From Nosocomiicoccus massiliensis (GTDB lineage Bacteria > Bacillota > Bacilli > Staphylococcales > Salinicoccaceae), in contig NZ_CP136964.1 of the NCBI RefSeq assembly GCF_002871345.2, positions 1,240,001 through 1,304,000 of the forward strand: a stretch of DNA of 64,000 bases, written 5' to 3'. The notes beneath the pieces were generated by a model. That model made no database searches, was not told the origin of the DNA, and saw nothing but the letters and a program-made list of their open reading frames with translations. Both the position numbers and the translations under genes were made by a program. Each line of letters starts with the position of its first letter. The stretch's first letter is position 1. Below are positions 18,437 to 27,756 of the stretch, one piece after another.

Positions 18437-18542
18437 TTTAATTATCCCCTAATAAATATATTGTAAACCCTTACTTACAGTTATATAATTCTAATTATAC
18501 TTGATTGACAACTTTGTGAAAAGGAAGTAAGGGGGAAACACA

Positions 18543-19783
18543 ATGTCAACAACGAAAAATCGCTGCTCATAGCACTGGCCGGTGTAGCTTTACATATTTC
18601 TATCGGGTCTGTTTATGCGTGGAGTGTATTTACTCAACCATTACAAGACAAAATTGGTTGGACGTTAAGTGAAGTATCGCTAATTTTTAGTATCGCGATA
18701 TTTTTCTTAGGAACATCTGCAGCATTTATGGGTCACTTTGTTGAAGCGAGAGGACCAAGAGCATCAGGTTTAATCTCAACGATATTCTTCGCATCTGGTT
18801 TAATCGTTTCTGGGTTTGCCGTACAGATTGAAAGTCTTTGGTTACTATATCTTGGTTACGGTGTCCTCGGTGGTATTGGACTCGGTATCGGGTACATTAC
18901 ACCAGTTTCAACTTTAGTTAAATGGTTCCCAGATCGACGTGGAATGGCGACAGGTCTTGCAATTATGGGATTCGGATTTGCAGCGATGATCGCAAGTCCA
19001 GTAATGGGGTACTTAATCGATTCAGTTGGAATCGCAAACACGTTTTACATAATGGGTGCGACATACTTCGTAATTATGCTTTCAGCGAGTCTCTATATCG
19101 AAAGACCACCTGAAGGTTACCACCCATCAGGTGTTCCATTAGAAGAACAACCAGAGCAAAATAAAGACTACGTGCAACTTGTTGCGAACGAAGCAATTAA
19201 AACACGTCGATTCTATTTCTTATGGTTAATGTTATTCATAAATATTACGTGTGGAATCGCGATATTAGCAGTTGCAAGTCCAATGGGACAAGAAGTTGCA
19301 GGTTTATCTGTAAAGAGTGCGGCACTGATGGTAGGAATTATGGGAGTATTTAACGGTGCAGGACGATTATTCTGGGCAAGTATCTCAGATTATATTGGTC
19401 GACCAAATGTGTATACTATATACTTCATCATTCAAATCGTCGTATTTGCGTTACTACCGTTTACAACAAACGGCGTACTATTCATGATTATGTTATTCAT
19501 CATGATTTCTTGTTACGGTGGAGGATTCTCAGCAATTCCAGCGTATATCGCTGACTTGTTCGGTACAAAACAACTCGGTGCAATCCACGGATATATTTTA
19601 ACAGCTTGGGCACTTGCAGGTTTAGTTGGACCATTTATCGTAGCAAAAATTTACGAAGCAACACAAAGTTACGACATGACATTATACATTTTCGTTGCGA
19701 TGTTTGTCGTAGCGTTAATAATTTCGATTCTCATCCGCTCAGATATTGCTAAAATTAAAAGAGAATCAGAGTTAAACAACTAA
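18543..19783 (+). pseudogene. OxlT-like MFS transporter interrupted by a one-base frameshift
   Basis: The gene begins at ATG 18543 with AAGGGGG upstream, but after MSTTKNR the frame meets TAG at 18570. Reading in the next frame from 18566 gives LIALAGVALHISIGSVYAWS and continues without a stop to 19783, an oxalate/formate antiporter-type MFS protein of about 413 residues with 12 helices. One base is missing at 18564-18566 (TGC where TGGC is expected, giving R-W-L). Translation from the internal ATG at 18728 would lose the first two helices. Either a recent mutation or a sequencing error. Context beside formate dehydrogenase genes suggests a formate/oxalate or lactate carrier. Confidence 0.8.
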
Positions 19784-19824
19784 ACAAGCGAATCAGTTTA
19801 GACGAATTAAATCATTCATCATTC

Positions 19825-19854
19825 CTACCCTATATTGTGTATAATATAGGGTAG
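19825..19854 (+). promoter_or_regulatory. Long inverted repeat upstream of the FdhF-type gene
   Basis: CTACCCTATAT (19825-19835) and ATATAGGGTAG (19844-19854) form perfect 11-base arms around an eight-base centre, with TATAAT at 19840-19845 inside. No T run follows, so an operator or a 5'-leader hairpin fits better than a terminator. Confidence 0.5.
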
Positions 19855-19877
19855 AAATATTTTGAGGGGGAAATATA

Positions 19878-22235
19878 ATGGGCAAAACATTACATCCAGG
19901 TCCAATTAATAAGACAAAACGCTGGGACCCCAAATTATGGGTAAGTCCAATTCCATTTGGATTAACTAAAGTTAAACCACATCATATGAGAGATACAGCC
20001 AAAATCGTATGGAAAAATAGAGATAACTTAAACTACGCCAAAAACATCATTTTAAAAGGTGTATGTGACGGGTGTGCATTAGGTGTGTCTGGTCTTCAAG
20101 ACCAAACGTTAAACGGTCCACATATGTGTACGACACGTTTTAACGTATTACGTTTAAATACTGCACCACCAATTGACCCAGAGTTTTTACACCAAGATAT
20201 CGATGAGTTACGCAAATACTCAAGTCGTGAGCTCCGTGAAAAAGGAAGAATTCCTTATCCGATGATCCGCCGTAAAGGCGAGCGTCGTTTTACACGTATT
20301 TCTTGGGATGAGGCAATGGAGCAAATTTCAGATAAAATGCGTGAATTAGATCCGAAACAATACGCGTTTTACTTAACGAGTCGTGGGATTACAAACGAAT
20401 CGTACTATGTAGCAGCTAAAATAGCGCGTTTCTTAGGTACAAACCATATCGATAACGCATCACGTATTTGTCACTCACCATCTAAATCAGCATTAATGCG
20501 CTCAATTGGTGTTGGTGCCTCAACTTGTAACTATCAAGACTGGCTAGGTACAGATGTACTAGTATTCTGGGGATCTGTTGCATCTAACGCATCACCAGTA
20601 TCAACGAAATACATGATGGAAGCGAAAAAACGTGGTACGAAAATTATCGTCATTAACCCGTACCGTGAACCAGCACTTGAAAATTATTGGGTACCATCGG
20701 TAACAGAATCTGCATTATTCGGAACGAAAATTGCAGATGAGTTCTATGAAGTAAATATCGGTGGAGATATCGCGTTAATGCACGGTATCATGAAGCATTG
20801 GTTTGATATGGAAGAAGCACGTGAAGGTGCAGCCATTAACCATGAATTTATTAAAGACCATGTAAACAACTACGAAGACTTAGTAGAAAACGTAAAATCA
20901 CAAGATTGGGATGAAATTGTTAAGTCTTCAGGTATTTCTAAGAGTGATATTATCGAGCTTTCTGAAACACTAGCGCAAGCAAAAACAGGTGTTATGGTAT
21001 GGGCGCTCGGTTTAACGATGCACTCACACGCAACAGATAACATCTCACAAGTTGCGAACATCGCGTTATTACGTGGATGGTTAGGTAAAAAACATTGCGG
21101 ATTAATGCCACTACGTGGACACTCAAGTGTTCAAGGTTCAGGAGAAATGGGTGCAGATCCATTCTCACTTCCTGGTGGAGGATTTGACGATAAAAACGTC
21201 GAAAGAATCGAGAAGTTATGGGGCTTTGACTTACCAAACTGGCCTGGAGATACAGTCGGTGTAACGATTGAAAACGCAATGTTAGACGAAGACAACGAAA
21301 GAAAACTAAAACTATACTATATGTCAGGTGGTAACTTCTTAGAGACGATGCCAAACCCTGACTTTGTAGAACAAGCTTTAGCTAACTTAGATATTCGTGT
21401 GCACCAAGATATTATTTTAAATACGTCTACACTTGTCGATGCAAAAGAAGCAGTCATCGTATTACCAGCGAAAACTCGTTACGAGCAAGACGGCGGTGGT
21501 TTATCGACATCTACAGAGCGTATGGTTTACTTCTCCCCTGAAATTGAAGGAAACCGTAATAGAATCGAAGAAGCACGTAGTGAGTGGCAGATCTATGTCG
21601 ATCTCGCTAAACGTGTGAAACCTGAAGATAGTCATTTAATCGACTTTAAATCAGGACAAGAGATTCGTAACGAAATCGCAAAAGGTAACCCTGCATATGA
21701 CGGAGTACAGTACTTAACTAAAGCAGGAGACGTTTACCAATATGGTGGCGCTTGGTTATGTGAAGGTGGCGTATGTCCAACACCAGACGGCCGTGCGAAC
21801 TTAATTACGATGGAGATTCCAAAGAGTAATGAAAAAGCTGGAGAGTATAAACTCTTAATGCGCCGTGGTTCACAGTTTAACTCAATGGTTTACGGAGACT
21901 TAGATAACTTTAACCACATGGGTCGTCATGATGTACTGATCAACCCGAAAGACGCTAAGCGTCAAGCGATTGAAGACGGAGAAGCAATTGTACTTTACAA
22001 CAAAAATGGAGTATTCCAAGGTCATGCGAGATACGCAGACATCCGTGAAGGTAACGTTGGTACGTTATTCCCAGAAGGAAACTTCTTAGCTCAAATCGGT
22101 GTATACGAGAGTTTCGTAGAAATGCCAGATTATAACGCAAACGTTAAAGTTGAAAAAGCAGACTTCTTCAACGCAAATAAAGACAGACAATATTTAGAAA
22201 AACCAGTACCGGATTTAGAAGATAATCCGAACTAA
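19878..22235 (+). CDS. FdhF/YdeP family molybdopterin oxidoreductase (formate dehydrogenase-like)
   Basis: A 785-residue molybdenum enzyme of the FdhF/YdeP group. The iron-sulfur cysteines lie in CDGCALG and HMCTTRF (about residues 63-95), the molybdopterin domains carry RICHSPS and GLTMHSHATDN, and a C-terminal dinucleotide-binding domain ends the protein. Some family members are formate dehydrogenases, others acid-resistance oxidoreductases of unknown substrate. Adjacent fdhD and an OxlT-like carrier favour formate. GAGGGGGAAATATA precedes the ATG; a terminator follows. Confidence 0.88.
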   Translation: MGKTLHPGPINKTKRWDPKLWVSPIPFGLTKVKPHHMRDTAKIVWKNRDNLNYAKNIILKGVCDGCALGVSGLQDQTLNGPHMCTTRFNVLRLNTAPPIDPEFLHQDIDELRKYSSRELREKGRIPYPMIRRKGERRFTRISWDEAMEQISDKMRELDPKQYAFYLTSRGITNESYYVAAKIARFLGTNHIDNASRICHSPSKSALMRSIGVGASTCNYQDWLGTDVLVFWGSVASNASPVSTKYMMEAKKRGTKIIVINPYREPALENYWVPSVTESALFGTKIADEFYEVNIGGDIALMHGIMKHWFDMEEAREGAAINHEFIKDHVNNYEDLVENVKSQDWDEIVKSSGISKSDIIELSETLAQAKTGVMVWALGLTMHSHATDNISQVANIALLRGWLGKKHCGLMPLRGHSSVQGSGEMGADPFSLPGGGFDDKNVERIEKLWGFDLPNWPGDTVGVTIENAMLDEDNERKLKLYYMSGGNFLETMPNPDFVEQALANLDIRVHQDIILNTSTLVDAKEAVIVLPAKTRYEQDGGGLSTSTERMVYFSPEIEGNRNRIEEARSEWQIYVDLAKRVKPEDSHLIDFKSGQEIRNEIAKGNPAYDGVQYLTKAGDVYQYGGAWLCEGGVCPTPDGRANLITMEIPKSNEKAGEYKLLMRRGSQFNSMVYGDLDNFNHMGRHDVLINPKDAKRQAIEDGEAIVLYNKNGVFQGHARYADIREGNVGTLFPEGNFLAQIGVYESFVEMPDYNANVKVEKADFFNANKDRQYLEKPVPDLEDNPN

Positions 22236-22242
22236 TTTACAA

Positions 22243-22275
22243 ATACCTGAGGTTTTACACCTCAGGTATATTTTT
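22243..22275 (+). terminator. Intrinsic terminator of the FdhF-type gene
   Basis: ATACCTGAGG (22243-22252) and CCTCAGGTAT (22260-22269), perfect, followed by ATTTTTAT. Confidence 0.88.
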
Positions 22276-22360
22276 ATATATTGAATATTCAGAAAATTCA
22301 TTTACTTTTAACTTTGAATGAGGCATAATCAAATCATTAATTAATTTTTAGGTGAGTAAA

Positions 22361-23515
22361 ATGACTTTTGATCCAATTGTAGCAACAGTTTTAATTCTTT
22401 TAATTCTCACCATTGGCGAATTGATTTCGATTGTGACACATGCGAGAGTGCCAATGCTGATGACAGCGATGATTTTATATTTACTACTCATATGGTCTGG
22501 ATTGTTCCCAGAAAATATGACAGAGCAAACGTTAATACCATCACTCGGTATGGTGTTAATACCAGCTCTTATCGTACATATGGGAACACTGATGAGTTAT
22601 GACATATTAAAGAAACAATGGCGTGCAGTCGTCATTGCATTATTTGGATTAGTAGGTGCTGTAGTGCTCGTACTTACTATCGGAACACTTGCGTTTGATT
22701 TTTCAGTAGCAGCGAGTGGTATCGGTCCTATTTCTGGAGGAGTAATTGCACTACTCATTACGACAGAGCGTCTACAAGAACTTGGGTTAACGAGCTTAAT
22801 CGTCGTTCCTGTCATGATTGCTGCATTCCAAACACCAGTTGGTATGCCAATCACGACTTATTTTATGAGAAAGTACAGTCGTTACTTCTTAAAACATAAA
22901 ACAGATGCGGAAAAGCAACAAGATTTAGAAAATAAGGAACGTTATGAGCATGCAAGGTTTAATATTTTAAAAAATAATCTTGTTTTACTCACAATCATTT
23001 TCGGATTTGGTGCAGTGGCAACAGTGCTGGCTAAATATACTCCGATTCACTATACATTATACTCACTATTATTCGGGATTATTTTAGTGAATCTTCGTAT
23101 TTTACCAAAAGCAGCATTAGAAAAAGCGAACTCATTCTCATTTTTAATGGCAGCGTTAATGATCGTCATTATTAATACGATGGGAGGTATTACACCAAAA
23201 GACGTCGTCAATCACTTCCCGGCAGTCGTTGTAATTTTAGCAGTTGGTGTCGTCGGTCTTTTAATCGGTGGTTTTATCGGTTCAAAGATCGTCGGATGGC
23301 ATCATACGAAAGGGATACCAGTCGCTTTAACAGCATTACTTGGTTTCCCAGCGGACTACATTCTTTGTGAAGAAGTATCGAGAAGTGAAGCGAGTAATGA
23401 CAGAGATGAAGAAGCATTATTCGATGAACTCGTATCGCCGATGTTAATCGGTGGATTTGTGACAGTAACTATCGCATCAGCAGTAATCGCAAGCTTTGTG
23501 ATGGGATTAATTTAG
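22361..23515 (+). CDS. Multi-span membrane transporter of unassigned family
   Basis: A 384-residue membrane protein with about ten to eleven helices in two halves, the first ending near GIGPISGGVIALLITTE. I do not recognise the family; the build is that of a secondary carrier for an organic acid or amino-acid derivative. A charged loop lies around residues 175-200. The stop codon is ten bases before an amidohydrolase gene, so the two are an operon and the carrier probably imports the hydrolase substrate. GGTGAG supports ATG 22361; a GTG at 22352 is less likely. Confidence 0.6.
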   Translation: MTFDPIVATVLILLILTIGELISIVTHARVPMLMTAMILYLLLIWSGLFPENMTEQTLIPSLGMVLIPALIVHMGTLMSYDILKKQWRAVVIALFGLVGAVVLVLTIGTLAFDFSVAASGIGPISGGVIALLITTERLQELGLTSLIVVPVMIAAFQTPVGMPITTYFMRKYSRYFLKHKTDAEKQQDLENKERYEHARFNILKNNLVLLTIIFGFGAVATVLAKYTPIHYTLYSLLFGIILVNLRILPKAALEKANSFSFLMAALMIVIINTMGGITPKDVVNHFPAVVVILAVGVVGLLIGGFIGSKIVGWHHTKGIPVALTALLGFPADYILCEEVSRSEASNDRDEEALFDELVSPMLIGGFVTVTIASAVIASFVMGLI

Positions 23516-23525
23516 GGGGATTAGA

Positions 23526-24752
23526 ATGAGTAAATTATTAGTTAAAAATGTAAATCTTATCAATGGCTCGGACGAAGACGTATTAGAAAATACAAGTGTC
23601 CTAGTTGAAGATGGTAAGTTTGTAGAAGTGAATCCAAAATCAGTCGATGATTCTGTCGAAGTACTAGATGGTGAAGGAAGATATTTAGTACCAGGCTTTA
23701 TTGATTCACACGTCCATCTCGCGACAGAATTTCAGCCACTTGCTGAAAAACTTGCACAACCATTTTCTTATAACTTTTTTAAATCGATTGAATACGCGCG
23801 AAATACAATTAACGCAGGGATTACAACAGTACGTGATGCGTATGGTGCAGATTTAGGATTTAAAAAAGCGGTTGAAGACGAACTCGTCGTCGGTCCGAGA
23901 ATGGTAATTTCGGTATCTGCATTATCTATTACTGGCGGTCACGGTGATTCAACGAACTATTCTGGTATTGATGTACCACTTATTACACCACATCCAGGAC
24001 TACCATCGAATATCGCAGATGGCGTTGAAGAAGTACGTAAAAAAACACGTGAAATATTACGTGCAGGCGCAGACGTTATTAAAGTTATGGCTACAGGTGG
24101 TGTTTCTACGCCGACAGATCATCCGAGATTTACACAATATTCTCAAGAAGAACTGAATGTCATCGTCGAAGAAGCACGCTATAGAAATGGCGTTAAAGTC
24201 ATGGCACATGCTCAAGGTGAAGAAGGTATTCAGCAATGTTTAGATGCGGGTATCCACTCAATTGAGCACGGGATTTATTTAACGGATAAAATTATTGATC
24301 AAATGAAAGAGCAAGGGACATTTTTAGTACCAACATTACTCGCACCAGTGTCTGTGATTGAATTTGCTGAAGAACTTGGGGTGAGCGAAGTCGGATTAAA
24401 GAAATCAAAAGAAGTGTTAGATGCACATGTTGAGAGTTTTAAGAAGGCGCATAAAAGTGGTGTGAAAATCGCAATGGGTACAGATGCAGGTGTGTTTAAA
24501 CACGGGACGAACTTAAGAGAGTTAGAACTAATGGTCGAGCATGGAATGACACCGATGGAAGCAATTATCGCGTCTACAAAGACAGCTGCAGAATGCTTAG
24601 AACTCGATAACGTCGGTCAAATTGCACCTGGATTTTTAGCAGACTTCGTATTATTAAAAGAGAACCCACTAGAAAATATCGGAAGTCTAAAAGACAATGA
24701 CAACATACTCGTCGTTGCGAAAGAAGGAAAAGTTTTAAAAGATATACGATAA
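23526..24752 (+). CDS. Metal-dependent amidohydrolase (imidazolonepropionase/prolidase-like)
   Basis: A 408-residue amidohydrolase-superfamily enzyme. Metal ligands are visible in order: DSHVHL (residues about 61-66), the lysine of VIKVMATGG, MAHAQG, IEHG and GTDAG. This set matches the subgroup with Xaa-Pro or Xaa-Arg dipeptidases and imidazolonepropionase-like hydrolases; exact substrate unknown. Coupled to the membrane carrier upstream (ten-base gap), it forms an uptake-and-cleave pair. Ends in a strong terminator. Confidence 0.85.
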   Translation: MSKLLVKNVNLINGSDEDVLENTSVLVEDGKFVEVNPKSVDDSVEVLDGEGRYLVPGFIDSHVHLATEFQPLAEKLAQPFSYNFFKSIEYARNTINAGITTVRDAYGADLGFKKAVEDELVVGPRMVISVSALSITGGHGDSTNYSGIDVPLITPHPGLPSNIADGVEEVRKKTREILRAGADVIKVMATGGVSTPTDHPRFTQYSQEELNVIVEEARYRNGVKVMAHAQGEEGIQQCLDAGIHSIEHGIYLTDKIIDQMKEQGTFLVPTLLAPVSVIEFAEELGVSEVGLKKSKEVLDAHVESFKKAHKSGVKIAMGTDAGVFKHGTNLRELELMVEHGMTPMEAIIASTKTAAECLELDNVGQIAPGFLADFVLLKENPLENIGSLKDNDNILVVAKEGKVLKDIR

Positions 24753-24757
24753 AAAAT

Positions 24758-24786
24758 AATCCGAAGTACAATCTGTACTTCGGATT
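24758..24786. terminator. Bidirectional terminator between amidohydrolase and Na/Pi carrier genes
   Basis: AATCCGAAGTACA (24758-24770) and TGTACTTCGGATT (24774-24786), perfect 13-base arms with A run before and T run after. Confidence 0.93.
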
Positions 24787-24790
24787 TTAA

Positions 24791-26458
24791 TTAGTCATAA
24801 ATTGTAAATTCTTCTGGTAACTCATGTCTTGTTGAGTAAAGGATTGTTTCTGAGATGTTTCTAGAGTTATAACCGATACGCTCAAGTAATGCGATCAGTT
24901 CAGCATAGACAGCACCAGATTCAGGTGAGCACGTACCATCGTTAAGGCGTGACACGTGGTCTTGACGTAATTTATGTTCGATTTTATTCGATTGATTACT
25001 TAGTTGAATGATTCTTTCAAGTCCTGAAGGATTGTAAATATCTATAGAATCCACCGTCATATCAAGTGAACGTTTGACGTGTTTCATCATTGTCTCAAGA
25101 CCTTCAAATGCAGCATCTGAGATTTTGATGCGATCTTCTTCTTTTATTTTATACTCGTTAGCAAAGTCTTCAATGAACTTAGCTGTATTCGTGTAAATAC
25201 GTGTAACTTCAAGTAGTGCAGCGATATTTTCACTATCGATATTACGCTGGTTTTGAAGTTCAAGTATATCCATTAAGTACTTTCGGATACTCTCTTGTAC
25301 ATTATCTACGAGTTGAACTTTTTCGATAATTTTTCGATATCGTTTATCGGTCGGGTTTTCAACGTATTTAAATAAATCTTTAAACGTATCAGAAATAATT
25401 AACCCTAGGTTTTTCACTTCACTCTGTGCACTTTGTGTTGCAAGTTGAGGTGATTGTCTAAGTAAAATAGGGTCTAAGAAATTTGGTTTATAATCTTCTA
25501 CGAGATCTTTACCAGGTACAATTTTAGTTACAATCCAAGCAAGTACACCGATGAATGGTAATTGAATTAACGTGTTAATTACGTTGTATGAACCGTGTGC
25601 AAATGCGATTGTCATTGGCTTATTTAAGTTTAATGCAGACTGTAAAAAGTCGACATACATGACGAATAAAGGCATTAATATCATGAAGATTATGGCACCG
25701 ATAACGTTAAAGATAACGTGTACGGCAGCCGCACGTTTAGCTGCGAGAGATCCAACAAGTGCTGCAAGTATTGCTGTAATTGTCGTACCAATATTATCTC
25801 CTAGTAATATTGGTAGAGCAGCATTTAAGTCAACGAGGTCATTTAAATAAAAGTTTTGTAAAATCGCGATCGTCGCACTCGAACTTTGTACGATGACTGT
25901 TAATATAACCCCTACACCTAGACCTAAGAAGCTGTTATCACTCATTTCTAACATTAAGTTACGAAATGCCTCTAAGTCTGCGAGAGGTTTCACACCCTCT
26001 CCCATGAGTTCAAGTCCGAAGAATAACGCACCGAAACCAAATAATATACGTCCAAGATTATTAATTGATGTTTTGTTAAAGAAAAATAGTAGAAAGCTTC
26101 CGACAGCAAGTACTGGTAGTGCGTACTCACCAATATCTAAACCGATAATAAACGCTGTGACGGTCGTACCGATGTTTGCACCCATTATGACACCAATTGC
26201 TTGTTTTAATGTCATAAAGCCTGCAGATACGAGACCGATTGTAATTACAGTCGTCCCCGAACTACTCTGTATGAGTATCGTAACAAGCATCCCTGCTAAA
26301 ATTCCACGTATTGGTGTTGCGGTCATACGGTTTAATATTTCACGTAAACGGTCACCGGCGGCTGCTTGTAAACCGTCTCCCATTGATTTTATCCCATATA
26401 AAAATATCCCGAGTCCCCCGAGGAACGAGAAGATAATTTGCATTGGAGTAGCATCCAT
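24791..26458 (-). CDS. Na/Pi cotransporter family protein with PhoU-like domain
   Basis: A 555-residue membrane protein. Two inverted PNaS repeats each hold a QSSS motif (LIQSSSGTTVITIG and VIVQSSSATIAILQ), the sodium/phosphate site of NptA-type carriers. After about residue 340 a cytoplasmic helical PhoU-like domain follows. Expected function: sodium-driven phosphate uptake with control by the PhoU-like tail. GGAGGATTAATT precedes the ATG. Monocistronic. Confidence 0.9.
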   Translation of the reverse strand: MDATPMQIIFSFLGGLGIFLYGIKSMGDGLQAAAGDRLREILNRMTATPIRGILAGMLVTILIQSSSGTTVITIGLVSAGFMTLKQAIGVIMGANIGTTVTAFIIGLDIGEYALPVLAVGSFLLFFFNKTSINNLGRILFGFGALFFGLELMGEGVKPLADLEAFRNLMLEMSDNSFLGLGVGVILTVIVQSSSATIAILQNFYLNDLVDLNAALPILLGDNIGTTITAILAALVGSLAAKRAAAVHVIFNVIGAIIFMILMPLFVMYVDFLQSALNLNKPMTIAFAHGSYNVINTLIQLPFIGVLAWIVTKIVPGKDLVEDYKPNFLDPILLRQSPQLATQSAQSEVKNLGLIISDTFKDLFKYVENPTDKRYRKIIEKVQLVDNVQESIRKYLMDILELQNQRNIDSENIAALLEVTRIYTNTAKFIEDFANEYKIKEEDRIKISDAAFEGLETMMKHVKRSLDMTVDSIDIYNPSGLERIIQLSNQSNKIEHKLRQDHVSRLNDGTCSPESGAVYAELIALLERIGYNSRNISETILYSTRHELPEEFTIYD

Positions 26459-26602
26459 AATTAATCCTCCGATAAGTCATTAAGATTTATAGCCCTTAAA
26501 TTATGTATATAAGTATTATAATACCATTTTTCATTGCAAAATAATAAAATTTTATGAACATATGGTAAAATATATTATCAATAAAAAGCAAGAGGTTAAA
26601 TT

Positions 26603-27445
26603 ATGAGATGGAGTAACGTTATTCGAGGGTTCTTTATGGGTATTACAGAAATGTTGCCAGGTATTAGTAGTGGTACGTTAATGTTATTACTCGGAATATA
26701 TGATCAAACACTCGTAGCAATAAACGAATTATTTACAAAACGATATAAGAAGTCATTAATGTTTTTAATCCCACTTTTCATTGGGATGGGAATTGCGATC
26801 GTGACGATGTCATCACTGATAAACTACATGTTAAATACGCACCCTATAATTACCCACTTTTTCTTTTTAGGACTAGTAATTGGTGTCATACCAATGATGT
26901 TTAAATTAGGTAATTATAAAGTGGAGTTTAAAACAGTACATTATTCTATTATCGTAGTAGTGACAGCATTACTATTTTTAATGGATTATTTTGTATTAGA
27001 AAAGTCAGATGTAACGTCAGTTGAAATGAGCACGACGATGTTAATGTGGCTGTTTATATGTGGTTTTTTAGGAGCGAGTGCTTTAATATTACCTGGGTTA
27101 TCTGGGTCAGTGATACTACTTATGCTCGGTGCGTATCCGATACTCATGTATTCGATATCTGAATTTTTATCATTTAACTTTACAGTAACACCGGTATTAG
27201 TGGCTGTTGGGCTCGGTATTATCGCGGGAGTATTACTAACGAGCCGAGTGCTACATTATTTACTACGCGTTTATCCGTATTTAATGTACGCACTTATAAT
27301 CGGATTGTTAGCTGGCTCAGTCTTCCCGATATTTAATGGTCTCCCGAGTCGTCCAACAGAGTGGGTAATTTCACTTATAGCGTTTGTACTTGGGTTATTT
27401 ATCAGCTACTATATGTCGATAAAAAACAACTCAGACACTATTTAA
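26603..27445 (+). CDS. popT: DUF368 polyprenyl-phosphate transporter PopT
   Basis: A 280-residue membrane protein with about eight helices. The DUF368 repeats EMLPGISSGTLMLLLGIY (residues about 14-31) and LILPGLSGSVILLMLGAY (about 160) are present. DUF368 proteins recycle undecaprenyl phosphate across the cytoplasmic membrane for cell-wall synthesis. AAGAGGT precedes the ATG. Its stop overlaps the stop of the opposite small gene by four bases. Confidence 0.9.
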   Translation: MRWSNVIRGFFMGITEMLPGISSGTLMLLLGIYDQTLVAINELFTKRYKKSLMFLIPLFIGMGIAIVTMSSLINYMLNTHPIITHFFFLGLVIGVIPMMFKLGNYKVEFKTVHYSIIVVVTALLFLMDYFVLEKSDVTSVEMSTTMLMWLFICGFLGASALILPGLSGSVILLMLGAYPILMYSISEFLSFNFTVTPVLVAVGLGIIAGVLLTSRVLHYLLRVYPYLMYALIIGLLAGSVFPIFNGLPSRPTEWVISLIAFVLGLFISYYMSIKNNSDTI

Positions 27446-27693
27446 GTAAAGTAAATTAAAAGAATTCGATAAAAGTGAGTCAGTGCGAGTACAATGTTAA
27501 TTACAGCAAGTATATTCGTCAGTTTTTTACTGCCGAGGAGTATATAAATAACACTTAACGCGCCGGAAACGACGAGTAAAATAATTCGGATACTTAACCA
27601 GTCGATTAATTCATCAGCTGAGTAGTTTGCGTATATATCGAATGCACTCCATGCATTAAATAATATAAAAATTAAAAGTAGTAATTGTTTCAT
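27442..27693 (-). CDS. Small membrane protein (83 aa)
   Basis: Three predicted helices (LLLLIFILFNAWSAFDIY, IRIILLVVSGALSVIYILL, ILAVINIVLALTHFYRILL). Not recognised. GAAGGTGATGAAATT supports the ATG at 27693. It overlaps popT tail to tail and faces away from the FemX-like gene. Confidence 0.6.
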   Translation of the reverse strand: MKQLLLLIFILFNAWSAFDIYANYSADELIDWLSIRIILLVVSGALSVIYILLGSKKLTNILAVINIVLALTHFYRILLIYFT

Positions 27694-27756
27694 AATTTCA
27701 TCACCTTCATTAGAAATTATAGCAAAATTTTTAAACGAATGATTGGAGCACATATT

